Positions 1 to 9,700 of a stretch of 64,000 bases of DNA are shown here, in pieces. This DNA comes from Candidatus Competibacter phosphatis. GTDB taxonomy: Bacteria; Pseudomonadota; Gammaproteobacteria; Competibacterales; Competibacteraceae. Both the position numbers and the translations under genes were made by a program. The stretch is taken from positions 29,007 through 93,006 of the forward strand of contig NZ_SPMZ01000031.1 of the NCBI RefSeq assembly GCF_012939995.1, given 5' to 3'. The notes below the pieces were generated by a model, which was not told the DNA's origin, did no database searches, and saw only the letters and a list, made by a program, of their open reading frames with translations. Within the stretch, counting starts at the first letter, position 1. Each line of letters opens with the position of its first letter.

Positions 1-137
1 CCTGGCCACGATGCAGGATCGACGACAAGGGCGTAAAGTGGCATCCGCCCGCATTAATCGCGGTTTCCCCACGCTCTGTCCGCCGTGACAAAATTTTCGG
101 GCGCGAACCGCCACGACTTTGTAAAGGACCGCCACCG

Positions 138-599
138 ATGTACGAATTTCTGCAATATCAAATTCGCGACGTGATGACCGTCGATCCCATCGCCATCAGT
201 CCAAAAGCCAAATTGCGCGAGGCCGAGGAATTGTTCGAAACCCACGACTTCAACGGCGTGCCGGTGGTGGACAACCAACGCTGCCTGCTCGGCATGCTGA
301 CCAAGTTCGACTTGCTGAATGCGTTTCGTTTCGACGCTCACACCCTGGTCCCGCATTACGACGACATCATGGAACAAACCGTCGAAACGGTGATGACTCG
401 CGAACCGGTCACCGTCGCGCCACAACTACCGCTCAGCCGACTGCTGCAAAAACTGGTGGAAATACGCGCCAAGAGTCTGCCGGTGGTCGAGGAAGGCCAT
501 CGACTGGTCGGCATTATCTCCCGCCAGGATGTTCTGAAAGCGCTGCGCCGCGCCACCACCAAACGCGAGGTCCCCGCTCAAGAGGATTCAGCGCCATGA
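138..599 (+). CDS. Tandem CBS-domain protein
   Basis: Two CBS domains (about residues 10-65 and 78-140) fill almost the whole 153-residue protein. Such pairs (Bateman modules) bind adenine nucleotides and usually tune a partner protein; no enzyme or transport domain is fused here, so this is a stand-alone cytoplasmic sensor. Both repeats carry the usual 'VMT.DP/EPV.. ' type opening (DVMTVDPIAI and TVMTREPVTV) and a closing 'G+++..D+L' (GMLTKFDLL, GIISRQDVL). AAAGGA lies nine bases before the ATG and supports this start. The stop codon overlaps the next gene's start (ATGA), so the two are probably translationally coupled. Family certain, role unknown. Confidence 0.9.
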   Translation: MYEFLQYQIRDVMTVDPIAISPKAKLREAEELFETHDFNGVPVVDNQRCLLGMLTKFDLLNAFRFDAHTLVPHYDDIMEQTVETVMTREPVTVAPQLPLSRLLQKLVEIRAKSLPVVEEGHRLVGIISRQDVLKALRRATTKREVPAQEDSAP

Positions 600-1597
600 C
601 CACTCTGCTCTACACCCATTCGGCTTGCCAGGAACACGACACCGGTTTCGGCCACCCGGAATGCGCGGCTCGACTGACCGCCATCCTCAACGCGCTCGGC
701 ACCGTCCCGTTCGCGGCGCTGGAGTGGCGCGACCCGCCCGAGGCCACGCGCGAGCAACTCACCCGTATCCACAGCCAAAGCCACGTCGAGCGTGTTCTCG
801 GCCGGATTCCCAAACAGAAACATTACGCCATCGACGGAGACACCGTCGTTTCGCCGCGCTCGGGGGAGGCCGCCCTGCGGGCGGCGGGCGCGGTCTGCGC
901 GGCGGTGGATGCGGTGCTGCGACAGGAAGCCGACAACGCCTTCTGCGCCATCCGTCCGCCCGGCCACCACGCCGAACCGGCACAGGCCATGGGTTTTTGC
1001 CTGTTCAACAATGCCGCCATCGGCGCCGCCCACGCCCGCGCCGTTTACGATCTGGAACGGGTGGCGGTGATCGATTTCGACGTGCACCACGGCAACGGCA
1101 CCCAAGCGGCGTTCGAGCATGACCCCAGCTACCTGTACGTCTCCACTCATCAGGCTTACATCTACCCCGGCACCGGCCGCCGCGAAGAACGCGGGGTCGG
1201 CAACATCGTCAACGTCCCGCTGCTGGCTGAGAGTGGTTCGGCCGACCTGCGCCACGCTTGGCATCAGGACATCGAGCCCGCGCTACGACGCTTCCAACCA
1301 AAATTGATCCTGATTTCGGCTGGCTTCGACGCCCATTACCTGGACCCGCTGGCCGAACTCAATTTCAACGAGGACGACTACGAGTGGCTGACCCGAGAGA
1401 TTCTGGCGGTCGCGGCCGATTGCTGCGAAGGCCGCGTGGTATCGGTGCTGGAGGGTGGATACAACCTGTCGGCGCTGGCCGCCAGCGTGGCGGTTCACGT
1501 CAAGGCGCTGATGGAAGCACCGCGCGCGGCCCAACGCGCCTTGGTCAAGGAGATCCTGGAACGGCGGAAGGCCAAACGGAACGAAAACGGCTCATGA
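596..1597 (+). CDS. Histone deacetylase-family amidohydrolase
   Basis: A 333-residue member of the arginase/deacetylase fold that includes bacterial HDAC-like amidohydrolases and acetylpolyamine hydrolases (zinc-dependent deacetylation of acetyl-lysine or acetylpolyamines). Visible active-site signatures are RPPGHHAEP (the His-His dyad), DFDVHHGNGTQ (zinc Asp and His), GFDAH (second zinc Asp) and the closing LEGGYN. The start overlaps the stop of the CBS protein by four bases, suggesting one transcript and perhaps regulation of deacetylation by nucleotide level. The natural substrate cannot be read from sequence. Its last six bases overlap the convergent thiF-like gene. Confident in the family, not in a specific substrate. 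Confidence 0.9.
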   Translation: MTTLLYTHSACQEHDTGFGHPECAARLTAILNALGTVPFAALEWRDPPEATREQLTRIHSQSHVERVLGRIPKQKHYAIDGDTVVSPRSGEAALRAAGAVCAAVDAVLRQEADNAFCAIRPPGHHAEPAQAMGFCLFNNAAIGAAHARAVYDLERVAVIDFDVHHGNGTQAAFEHDPSYLYVSTHQAYIYPGTGRREERGVGNIVNVPLLAESGSADLRHAWHQDIEPALRRFQPKLILISAGFDAHYLDPLAELNFNEDDYEWLTREILAVAADCCEGRVVSVLEGGYNLSALAASVAVHVKALMEAPRAAQRALVKEILERRKAKRNENGS

Positions 1598-2836
1598 ACG
1601 TTCGACCACCGCCAAGGACGGCGGCTCCATGCCATCGACCGTGACATCGGCGGTTTCCGCCAGCCCGCCGCGCAGCCACCCCTCATATCCATCTTGCAGT
1701 AGCGACAATCGTCCCTGCAGTGTCCCCTTCAGCAGATGATACGCGCGCACGGCCCGCTCGCCTCGCTGGCAGTAGAGCAATAGAGCGTCGTCCGGCCCCA
1801 CCTGCGCGGGCAGGCTTTCGATCCGATCCAGCGGCATGTGCTCGGCGCCTGGAATATGCCCGGCGGCAAACTCGGCTTCGGTGCGAACATCGATCCAGCG
1901 TAATGTGGGACACCGCCGACCAGCCTCCAAGCTGAGCCAGGGCAGCTCGTCGGTGGATGTGGCTTGCTCCGTCGCGGACCTGCCATCCGCCTGGAGTTCC
2001 GAAGTATTGGCGCAAACCCATTCGGTCTCGGCCAACGCGCGGATCGTGGGCGCATCGCCGCAAACCGGGCAGTTTGGATCGCGCGGTAGCCGTGGCTTTT
2101 GAAAGCGCATCACCAACAGATCGACCGTGAGCAGCGCGCCGATCAACGGTTCTCCGATTCCCAGGATCAGCTTGAGCGCCTCGTGGGCCTGCAAGGTTCC
2201 GAACAGGCCGGGCACCGTCCCCAACACACCCGCTTGGGCACAGGACGGCACCGTCTCAGGGTCCGGCATTTCCGGAAAAAGACAGCGATAACAAGGTCCA
2301 TCCGGCGCGGCATAGACCGAAAGCATCCCCGAGAACGCGCGGATGCTGGCGCCGACATACGGCTTACCCGCCAACACGCAGGCATCGTTCACCAGATATT
2401 TAGTGGCGAATCGATCGGAGCCTTCGATCAGCAGGTCATACGCTTCGACCAAGCACGCGGCATTGGCCAGAGTGAAAGCCTCGGGGTAAACGTCGATCTG
2501 GAGATGCGGGTTGAGCGCAAGCAGGCGATCGCGGGCTTGCTCAGTCTTGGCCGCGCCGCAACCCGCCGTGTCATACAAAACCTGCCGCTGCAGGTTGCTC
2601 AGCTCGACCTGATCGGGATCGATGATACCCAGTCGGCCGACCCCGGCGGCGGCCAGATAGAGCAAGGCCGGCGCACCCAAGCCGCCGGCGCCGATCACCA
2701 GCACGCTCGCTTGTCGCAATTTCCGCTGACCGTCAAGCCCGATCTCGGGCAAGATCAGATGCCGGGCGTAGCGCAGTTGCTCTTCGACGCTGAGCGCGCT
2801 CGTTGCGTCTGAGGACTGATGGAGAGGGTTAGACAT
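1592..2836 (-). CDS. ThiF/MoeB-type adenylyltransferase fused to rhodanese
   Basis: An E1-like enzyme that adenylates the C-terminal Gly-Gly of a sulfur carrier such as ThiS or MoaD, here with a sulfurtransferase domain fused. The adenylation domain has the nucleotide-binding GAGGLG at residues 49-54, Arg/Gln contact residues near 84, the conserved SCAQAG cysteine near 199, and a zinc site from two CxxC pairs (182/185 and 256/259). The C-terminal half (about 310-400) is a rhodanese domain with the active cysteine in LLYCQRGER (Cys356), so sulfur can be delivered in cis. It is the last gene of the thiO-thiS-thiG-thiE cluster, which argues that ThiS is the substrate, although a MoeB-like role is possible too. 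Confidence 0.9.
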   Translation of the reverse strand: MSNPLHQSSDATSALSVEEQLRYARHLILPEIGLDGQRKLRQASVLVIGAGGLGAPALLYLAAAGVGRLGIIDPDQVELSNLQRQVLYDTAGCGAAKTEQARDRLLALNPHLQIDVYPEAFTLANAACLVEAYDLLIEGSDRFATKYLVNDACVLAGKPYVGASIRAFSGMLSVYAAPDGPCYRCLFPEMPDPETVPSCAQAGVLGTVPGLFGTLQAHEALKLILGIGEPLIGALLTVDLLVMRFQKPRLPRDPNCPVCGDAPTIRALAETEWVCANTSELQADGRSATEQATSTDELPWLSLEAGRRCPTLRWIDVRTEAEFAAGHIPGAEHMPLDRIESLPAQVGPDDALLLYCQRGERAVRAYHLLKGTLQGRLSLLQDGYEGWLRGGLAETADVTVDGMEPPSLAVVERS

Positions 2837-2863
2837 CCCAAAATTGCTCTGTACGGTGCGGGG

Positions 2864-3487
2864 TTATGCGCGCCCCGCCGCTTCGCGGAACAGATCCAGC
2901 CAGACCCGGACCCGCCCGTCCGGGTCCGGCGCACGCAGCACGTCGGAAACGACCGCGATGGAATCCGCTCCCGCCGCCAGCACCGCCGGCGCCCGTTCCA
3001 GCGTGATCCCACCGATGGCGACCAGCGGACCACCAAAACGGGTTTTCCATTCGCCGATGCGGTCGAGCCCCTGCGGGGACCAGGGCATCTTTTTCAAGGT
3101 CGTCTCGTAGATCGGCCCCAAGGCAACGTAATCGGGCTTGGCGTCCAAGGCGTTTGTCAGTTCTTCGGGACTGTGGGTGCTGATCCCCAGCTTGATCCCG
3201 GCCGCCCGGATCGCCGCGCGATCGGCGCCCGCCCAATCTTCCTGCCCCAGATGCAGCCACGCCGCGCCTTCCTGAATCGCCTCCCGCCAGTAGTCGTTGA
3301 CGATCATCTGGCAGTCGTCGTAATCGGCGGTGATAGCCAGTGCTTCGCGGATTTGGCGCCGCACTTCCGATTCGGGCTGCTCCTTGATCCGCAGTTGGAT
3401 GGTCCGCACGCCCAACGGCAGGAAGCGACGCACCCAACGAACATCGTCCACCACGGGATAAAATCCATGGACTCCATGGGTCTTCAT
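2864..3487 (-). CDS. thiE: Thiamine phosphate synthase
   Basis: A 207-residue TIM-barrel enzyme that joins HMP-pyrophosphate and thiazole phosphate into thiamine phosphate. Family signatures are the N-terminal QLRIKE, HLGQED (diphosphate/Mg binding), GISTHSPEEL, YVALGPIYETTLK and VAIGGI. The open frame continues upstream through thiG, but the ATG at 3487 gives the normal family length and lies 11 bases after the thiG stop, so I start there. It sits between thiG and the ThiF-rhodanese gene, matching its role at the point where the thiazole branch is used. Confidence 0.92.
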   Translation of the reverse strand: MKTHGVHGFYPVVDDVRWVRRFLPLGVRTIQLRIKEQPESEVRRQIREALAITADYDDCQMIVNDYWREAIQEGAAWLHLGQEDWAGADRAAIRAAGIKLGISTHSPEELTNALDAKPDYVALGPIYETTLKKMPWSPQGLDRIGEWKTRFGGPLVAIGGITLERAPAVLAAGADSIAVVSDVLRAPDPDGRVRVWLDLFREAAGRA

Positions 3488-3498
3488 CGGGTACGTCC

Positions 3499-4299
3499 CT
3501 AAGATTGGTGCCAGAACGGCGTGCCGGTGACGGGCGTGCTCGGTTCGGCCATTTCTTGAACCGGCATTGCGCCGGCGAGGTAAGCCAGACGACCGGACTC
3601 GACGGCCAGACCGAAGGCGCGTCCCATCTGGACCGGGTCGGTCGCGCGGGCGACGGCGGTGTTGACCAGCACGCCGTCGAAACCCATTTCCATCGCCGCG
3701 ATGGCGTGGGACGGTTTGCCGATGCCGGCGTCCACGATCAGCGCGATATCCGGGTAACGGGCGCGCAAGGTCCGCAGCGCATAGGGATTGTTCAAACCTT
3801 GCCCCGAACCGATCGGCGCCCCCCACGGCATCAGGATCGAGCAGCCGGCCTGAATCAGCCGCTCCGCCACCACCATGTCCTCGGTGGTGTAGGGAAAGAC
3901 CTCGAACCCCCGCCGGCACAGCTCTTCCGCCGCCTCGACCAGCAGGAACGGGTGCGGTTGCAAGGTGTAATCGTCGCCGATCACTTCCAGCTTCAACCAC
4001 GACGTTTCGAAAATTTCCCGCCCCATCTCGGCGGTGGTCACGGCTTCCTTCACGGTCTTGCAACCGGCGGTATTCGGCAGGACCTGTACCCCCATCGCCT
4101 TGATCGTGGACCAGAAGCGGTTTCCGGCTCGCTCGGTCGCCGACTCCCGCCGCAGCGAGACGGTCACGATCTCGGCGCCCGAGGCGACGATGGCCTGTTG
4201 CAGCACCGCCAGCGACGGATAGCGGGCGGTTCCCAGCAGCAGCCGCGAACGTAACTGGCGGCCCTCAATGTCCCAGAGCGGCGGGTTCGAATCGGTCAC
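3499..4299 (-). CDS. thiG: Thiazole synthase
   Basis: A 266-residue ThiG: forms the thiazole phosphate ring from deoxyxylulose phosphate, dehydroglycine and sulfur held as thiocarboxylate on ThiS. Visible family landmarks are [10 protein letters not shown] near residue 22, the catalytic-lysine region LKLEVIGDD, the phosphate-binding [13 protein letters not shown] and [11 protein letters not shown], and [11 protein letters not shown] near the C terminus. The start lies two bases after the thiS stop, so the two are surely co-translated. The dehydroglycine it needs would come from the glycine oxidase ThiO encoded two genes upstream. Confidence 0.95.
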   Translation of the reverse strand: MTDSNPPLWDIEGRQLRSRLLLGTARYPSLAVLQQAIVASGAEIVTVSLRRESATERAGNRFWSTIKAMGVQVLPNTAGCKTVKEAVTTAEMGREIFETSWLKLEVIGDDYTLQPHPFLLVEAAEELCRRGFEVFPYTTEDMVVAERLIQAGCSILMPWGAPIGSGQGLNNPYALRTLRARYPDIALIVDAGIGKPSHAIAAMEMGFDGVLVNTAVARATDPVQMGRAFGLAVESGRLAYLAGAMPVQEMAEPSTPVTGTPFWHQS

Positions 4300-4301
4300 C
4301 G

Positions 4302-4502
4302 CTAACCTCCCTGCATCGGCGACACGATTTCCAGACGATCCCCGTCCTGAAGCTGACGGGTGGCATAGTCGCCACGCGGCACGAATTCGTCGTTACGCGC
4401 CACCGCGATCCGTGCGCCTTCGTAGCCCAAATCGCGGATGGCGTCCGCCAGCGAACGGGGACTTTCCAAGGTTTTCTTTTCTCCGTTGACTTCGATGATC
4501 AT
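4302..4502 (-). CDS. thiS: Sulfur carrier protein ThiS
   Basis: A 66-residue ubiquitin-like sulfur carrier ending in Gly-Gly (…SPMQGG), the residue pair that is adenylated and turned into a thiocarboxylate. MIIEVNGE is the typical N terminus; a longer frame starting at 4517 adds five residues without support, so I take the ATG at 4502. The spacing to thiG is two bases. Partner enzymes lie in the same cluster: ThiG as acceptor and a ThiF-rhodanese fusion as activator. Confidence 0.93.
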   Translation of the reverse strand: MIIEVNGEKKTLESPRSLADAIRDLGYEGARIAVARNDEFVPRGDYATRQLQDGDRLEIVSPMQGG

Positions 4503-4549
4503 GCACGACCTCAACAACGTATTTTCGGGTTACCGCAATGGCACGCATT

Positions 4550-5632
4550 CTAGCGCGGGGCGGGCGCGTCCCAAAGCTTCGCCGTCTCGGCGGGCCGGCG
4601 CTGGTCGCGAATGAAGGTTGCGACGGTCTCCGCGACCAGCGGACTGAGCAGATAGCCGTGCCGGTACAGTCCGTTGATGCGCAACAAGTTATCCTGCTGA
4701 ACGATGCGCGGTAAATGATCGGGCAGGGTCGGTCGGCACTGAACCTTCAGCTCCACGATCTCCGCTTCGGCGAAAGCCGGGTGCAAAGCGTAGGCCGCCG
4801 ACAGCAATTCCAGGGCGGAACGGACGGTCGCGGGCCGCAACGAGTCGCTTTCGATGCTGGTCGCCCCGACCACGAAACGATTTCCGGGACGCGGCACGAT
4901 ATACAGCGGATAGCGAGGATGCATCATGCGAATCGGACGACGCAGACGAACCTCGTCGGTGCGCAAGGCCAGAATCTCGCCCCGAACGCCCCGCAAATCC
5001 GTCATCTGGTCGCTGGCCGCCAGCCCCCGACAATCCAACACCCAGTCGAAGGTCTGGCGTTCGTCCCGTGCCGTGATCTCTCCCGGCGCCAAATCCTGAA
5101 CCTCGGTCTCGAAACACAGCGTCGCGCCGTTTTGGCGTAGCGTTTCGACCAAGGACGGCAGCAAGGAACGCGGGTCGATCTCGCCTTCTGGAGAGAGGTA
5201 CAGACCTTCGCCGAAGCGGCCTTCCAGTTCGGGTTCCAACTCGCGCAATTCGTCGCGCCGCAACCATTGCAGATGCGTGCCGAAGCCGGCGTGCTCGACT
5301 CGCTCGGCCAGATGTTGCATGCCCGCCCGGTCCCGATGATGCGCGACCACCAGCGTGCCTTCGCAGCTCATGTGCACGGGTTGGGCGAGGGTCGGCACGA
5401 TGTGCCGCCACAGCGCCAAGGCGGAAACACCCCAGCGAGCGACTTCTGCTTCCGCCTCGCTCAGCTCGCAGTACGGGGCCAGCATCCCCGCCCCGACATG
5501 GCTGCAATGATGGTCCAGGCGCTCGCCACCCCGTTCGAAGAGGGTGATCCGATGCCCTTGGCGTTGCAAGCACAGGGCCTGGGTCAGACCGGTAATTCCC
5601 GCGCCGATCACGGCGATCTGGTAGGGGTGCAC
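4550..5632 (-). CDS. thiO: Glycine oxidase
   Basis: A 360-residue FAD-dependent amine oxidase (DAO family). The N terminus carries the Rossmann dinucleotide motif VIGAGITG at residues 9-16 and ends in the typical GLYRHGYLLSPLVAE motif. In aerobic thiamine makers ThiO oxidises glycine to dehydroglycine, which ThiG consumes; the four thi genes directly downstream make that role much more likely than general D-amino acid oxidation. It is the first thi gene read in this leftward cluster; a qor-type gene lies 49 bases upstream and may share the transcript. Confidence 0.9.
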   Translation of the reverse strand: MHPYQIAVIGAGITGLTQALCLQRQGHRITLFERGGERLDHHCSHVGAGMLAPYCELSEAEAEVARWGVSALALWRHIVPTLAQPVHMSCEGTLVVAHHRDRAGMQHLAERVEHAGFGTHLQWLRRDELRELEPELEGRFGEGLYLSPEGEIDPRSLLPSLVETLRQNGATLCFETEVQDLAPGEITARDERQTFDWVLDCRGLAASDQMTDLRGVRGEILALRTDEVRLRRPIRMMHPRYPLYIVPRPGNRFVVGATSIESDSLRPATVRSALELLSAAYALHPAFAEAEIVELKVQCRPTLPDHLPRIVQQDNLLRINGLYRHGYLLSPLVAETVATFIRDQRRPAETAKLWDAPAPR

Positions 5633-5681
5633 TTCATCCTCTGCAAGCTAGCTGGAGTGAAACGTATCGACGGCCGCCGTT

Positions 5682-6659
5682 TCAAGGCAGCAGCACGGTG
5701 GAACCGGTGGTCTGGCGCGCTTCCAGGTCGCGGTGCGCACGGGCGGTTTCGGCCAGCGGATAGGTCTGACGCACTTCGATCCTGACCGCCCCGCTGGAAA
5801 CCACCTCGAACAGTTCGGAGGCGCTGGCCAGCAAATCGGCGCGCTGGGCCGTATACGTCATCAAGGTCGGCCGGGTGAAGAACAGCGAACCCTTGGCGGC
5901 CAAAATTCCCGGCTCGAACGGCGGCACCGGCCCCGAGGCGTTGCCGAAGCTGACCATCATCCCCAGCGGCCGCAGGCAATCCAGCGAACCCATGAAAGTA
6001 TCCTTGCCGACCGAATCGTAGACCGCCGCCACGCCCTGGCCGCCGGTAATCTCGCGCACCCGCTCGGTGAAATTCTCACGGTTGTAGACGATGACGTGAT
6101 GGCAACCGTGGGCGCGGGCCAATTCGGCTTTCTCGTCGTTGCCCACCGTGCCGATCACGGTCGCGCCCAGATGCCGCGCCCACTGACTGGCGATCAGCCC
6201 GACCCCACCGGCGGCGGCGTGCAGCAGGATCGCGTCACCCGCTTGCACTCGGTAGGTGCGCCGCAACAGGTATTGCGCGGTCATGCCTTGCAGCATCATC
6301 GCGGCAGCGGTTCGATCGTCGATGGCGTCGGGCAGCGCCACCACCCGGTCAGCCGGGATCAGTCGGACTTCGGCGTAGGCACCGACCGGCGGGCTAGCAT
6401 AGGCGATCCGGTCGCCAGGCTTGAATTCGGTCACACCATCGCCCACCGCTTCCACCTGTCCCGCGCCTTCCATGCCCAGCGTCCAGGGCAGCGACGGCAA
6501 GGGATACAGACCGGTGCGATGATAGACATCGATGTAATTGAGACCGACGGCGCCGTGGCGCACCCGAAGCTGGCCGGGGCCGGGCTCGCCCACCTCGACC
6601 TCTTCCCAGCGCAACACTTCGGGACCGCCGTGTTCATGGATGCGGATGGCTTTGGACAT
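5682..6659 (-). CDS. qor: NADPH:quinone reductase (MDR family)
   Basis: A 325-residue medium-chain dehydrogenase/reductase of the quinone oxidoreductase type. It has the N-terminal GroES-like fold (GLNYIDVYHRTGLYP), the AAAMMLQGMTAQYLL helix, the NADPH-binding AAGGVGLIASQWA and a C-terminal RQTTGSTVLLP that is the family's hallmark. There are no structural-zinc cysteines, as expected for Qor. AGGAGAAGG just upstream of the ATG supports the start. It would reduce quinones or related electrophiles with NADPH in the cytoplasm. Proximity to thiO may be only positional. Confidence 0.9.
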   Translation of the reverse strand: MSKAIRIHEHGGPEVLRWEEVEVGEPGPGQLRVRHGAVGLNYIDVYHRTGLYPLPSLPWTLGMEGAGQVEAVGDGVTEFKPGDRIAYASPPVGAYAEVRLIPADRVVALPDAIDDRTAAAMMLQGMTAQYLLRRTYRVQAGDAILLHAAAGGVGLIASQWARHLGATVIGTVGNDEKAELARAHGCHHVIVYNRENFTERVREITGGQGVAAVYDSVGKDTFMGSLDCLRPLGMMVSFGNASGPVPPFEPGILAAKGSLFFTRPTLMTYTAQRADLLASASELFEVVSSGAVRIEVRQTYPLAETARAHRDLEARQTTGSTVLLP

Positions 6660-6725
6660 GGCCTTCTCCTCAGATGGTGAGTGGGAAATTCAAGTGTACT
6701 ATCCCGCCAACGGCGATTCCTCAAT

Positions 6726-9700
6726 TCAACCGAGCCACCGGCGCGCGTTGCGGAACAGCCGCAGCCACGGCCCGTCTTCACTCCAACCATCGGGATGCCA
6801 GGAATACTGCGCCGTGCGGAACAACCGCTCCGGATGCGGCATCAGGATGGTGAAACGGCCGTCGCGGCTAGTCAGTCCGGTGATCCCGCCCGGCGAGCCG
6901 TTGGGATTGGCTGGGTAGCTCTCGGCCGGCTTGCCGTGATGATCCACGAAACGCAGCGCGACCAAACCCGCCGCCAGCGCCGCATCCGCGCCGCCCGTAT
7001 CGCGGAACTCCGCCCGTCCCTCTCCGTGCGCCACCGCGACCGGCAGCCGCGAACCCTCCATGCCACGTAGGAACAACGACGGCGACGGCAGCACTTCCAC
7101 CAGGCTCAAGCGCGCTTCGAACTGCTCCACCCGATTGCGCACGAAGCGCGGCCATGGTTCGGTTCCGCCGATCAACTCATGCAGATTGGACAACATCTGA
7201 CAGCCGTTGCAGACACCCAGCGCGAAACTGTCGGGGCGGGCAAAGAAGGCGGCGAATTGCTCGCGAGCGCGGGCATTGAACAGAATCGACTTGGCCCAAC
7301 CCTCGCCGGCACCCAGCACGTCGCCATAGGAAAATCCGCCGCAGGCTACCAAACCGTGGAAATCGGCTAGTGAGACCCGTCCGGCCATGATGTCGCTCAT
7401 GTGCACGTCCACCGCCGCGAAGCCGGCCCGGTCGAAGGCCGCCGCCATTTCGATCTGACCGTTGACGCCCTGCTCGCGCAGGATGGCCATCCGCGGACGC
7501 GCGCCGTTGGCGATGAACGGCGCCGCCACATCCTCGGCGGGATCGAAGCTCAGCCGCGCGTTCAAGCCCGGATCGGCCGGATCGCAGGCGGCGTCGAACG
7601 CTTCGCGGGCACAATCGGGATGGTCGCGCAGCGCTTGTAGCCGATAACTGGTTTCCGACCACAGCCGCCGCAATTCGGCGCGACTGGTGGTAAACACGGT
7701 TTCGCCGGCGTGACGCAGAATCAACCGATCCTGGCCATTCGGCGCCCCGATCACATGGCTGCACTCGCCCAAACCGGCGGCGACCAAGCGTCCCAATACC
7801 ACGCCGCGATCCCGCGCCCGTACCTGCACCACCGCGCCCAGTTCCTCGGCGAACAGTGCCGGCAGCAATCCTTCGCCCAGATCGTCCAGCAGCACCGTCA
7901 CGCCGCAACCACCGGCGAACATCATCTCCGCCAGCACCGCCAACAAGCCGCCATCGGAACGGTCGTGATAGGCCAGCAATCGCCCGGTGGCGTTAAGCTC
8001 CTGAATGACGGCAAAGAAAGCCGCCAGCTCTTCTGGTTTATCCACATCGGGAACGCAGTCGCCCAACTGGTTGTAAACCTGCGCCAACGCCGAGCCGCCC
8101 AACCGATTTTTTCCGCGCCCGAGATCGATCAGGATCAGATCGGTATCGCCCCGGTCGGTGCGCAATTGCGGCGTCAGGGTGCGGCGCAGGTCCTGGACCG
8201 GGGCGAAGGCGGAGACGATCAGCGACAGCGGACCCACCACACTCTTGGATTCGCCGGCCACATCCCAGACCGTCTTCATCGACAGCGAATCCTTGCCAAC
8301 CGGGATGGCGATGCCCAGCGCCGGGCACAGCTCCATGCCCACCGCCCGGACGGTATCGAACAACCGGGCATCTTCGCCGGGATGGCCGGCCGCCGCCATC
8401 CAGTTGGCCGACAGTTTGACATCGCCCAGCTTGTCGATGCGGGCGGCGGCGATGTTGGTCAGCGCCTCGCCAACCGCCATCCGGCCGGAAGCCGGCGCGT
8501 CCAGCAGCGCCAACGGCGCTCGCTCGCCCATGGCCATCGCTTCGCCGGTGTCGGCATCGAAACTGGTGGCGGTCACCGCCACATCGCTGACCGGCACCTG
8601 CCACGGTCCGACCATCTGATCGCGGCAGACCAGGCCGGTCACAGTGCGATCGCCGATGGTGATCAGAAAACTTTTGTCGGCCACCGCCGGGAAGCGCAAC
8701 ACCCGCGCCGCCGCTTCGTCCAGTTCGATACCCGCCAGATCGAGCGCCCCAGACGCGGCCGGGGCGTGCGTCACCTCGCGCAGCAGCTTCGGCGGCTTGC
8801 CGAACAGCACGTTCATCGGTAAATCCACCGGCCGGTTGTCGAACTGGCGATCCTCGACCGTCAGGCGCGGGGCTTCCGTGGCGGTGCCGATCACCGCATA
8901 CGGACAGCGTTCGCGTTCACATAGCGTCCTGAACGTCTCCAGACCTTCGGCGGCGATGGCCAGCACATAGCGCTCCTGCGCCTCGTTGCACCAGATCTGC
9001 ATCGGCGACATGCCGGGGTCGTCGTTCGGCACATCGCGCAATTCGAAGCGCCCGCCTCGTCCGGCGTCATGGATGATTTCCGGCACGGCGTTGGACAATC
9101 CGCCCGCCCCGACATCGTGAATCGAGAGGATGGGATTGGCCGTGCCCAGCGCCGTGCAACGGTCGATGACTTCCTGGGCGCGACGCTGGATTTCCGGGTT
9201 GCCGCGCTGCACCGAAGCGAAATCGAGCTCCGCGTGCGAACTGCCGGTCGCCATGCTGGAGGCCGCGCCGCCACCCAACCCGATCAGCAACGCCGGTCCG
9301 CCCAAGGCGACGATGGCGGCTCCCGGCAGCAGCTCGGCCTTGTGGACATGCGGCTCGCGGATGTTGCCCAGTCCGCCGGCGATCATGATCGGCTTGTGAT
9401 AGCCGCGCCGCTGTCCGTCGGGACCATCCTCCTCAAAGGCACGAAAGTAGCCGGCCAAATTAGGACGACCGAATTCGTTGTTGAAGGCGGCCGCGCCGAT
9501 GGGACCTTCCAACATGATGTCCAGCGCCGAGACGATACGGTCCGGTTTGCCGTAGTCCCGCTCCCAGGGCTGGGCGAAATCGGGAATACGCAGATGCGAG
9601 ACCGAAAAGCCGCACAAACCGGCCTTGGGTTTGGCCCCGCGCCCGGTCGCGCCTTCGTCGCGGATTTCGCCGCCGGAACCGGTCGCCGCGCCTGGGAAGG

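Noticed and set aside
2864-4063. 399-residue frame covering thiE and part of thiG
   Set aside because: Its N-terminal half is the wrong frame of thiG; the real thiE starts at 3487.
5633-6725. TPP riboswitch for the thi genes
   Set aside because: Only 49 bases precede thiO and 66 precede qor; no CTGAGA-type THI-box pattern is present.
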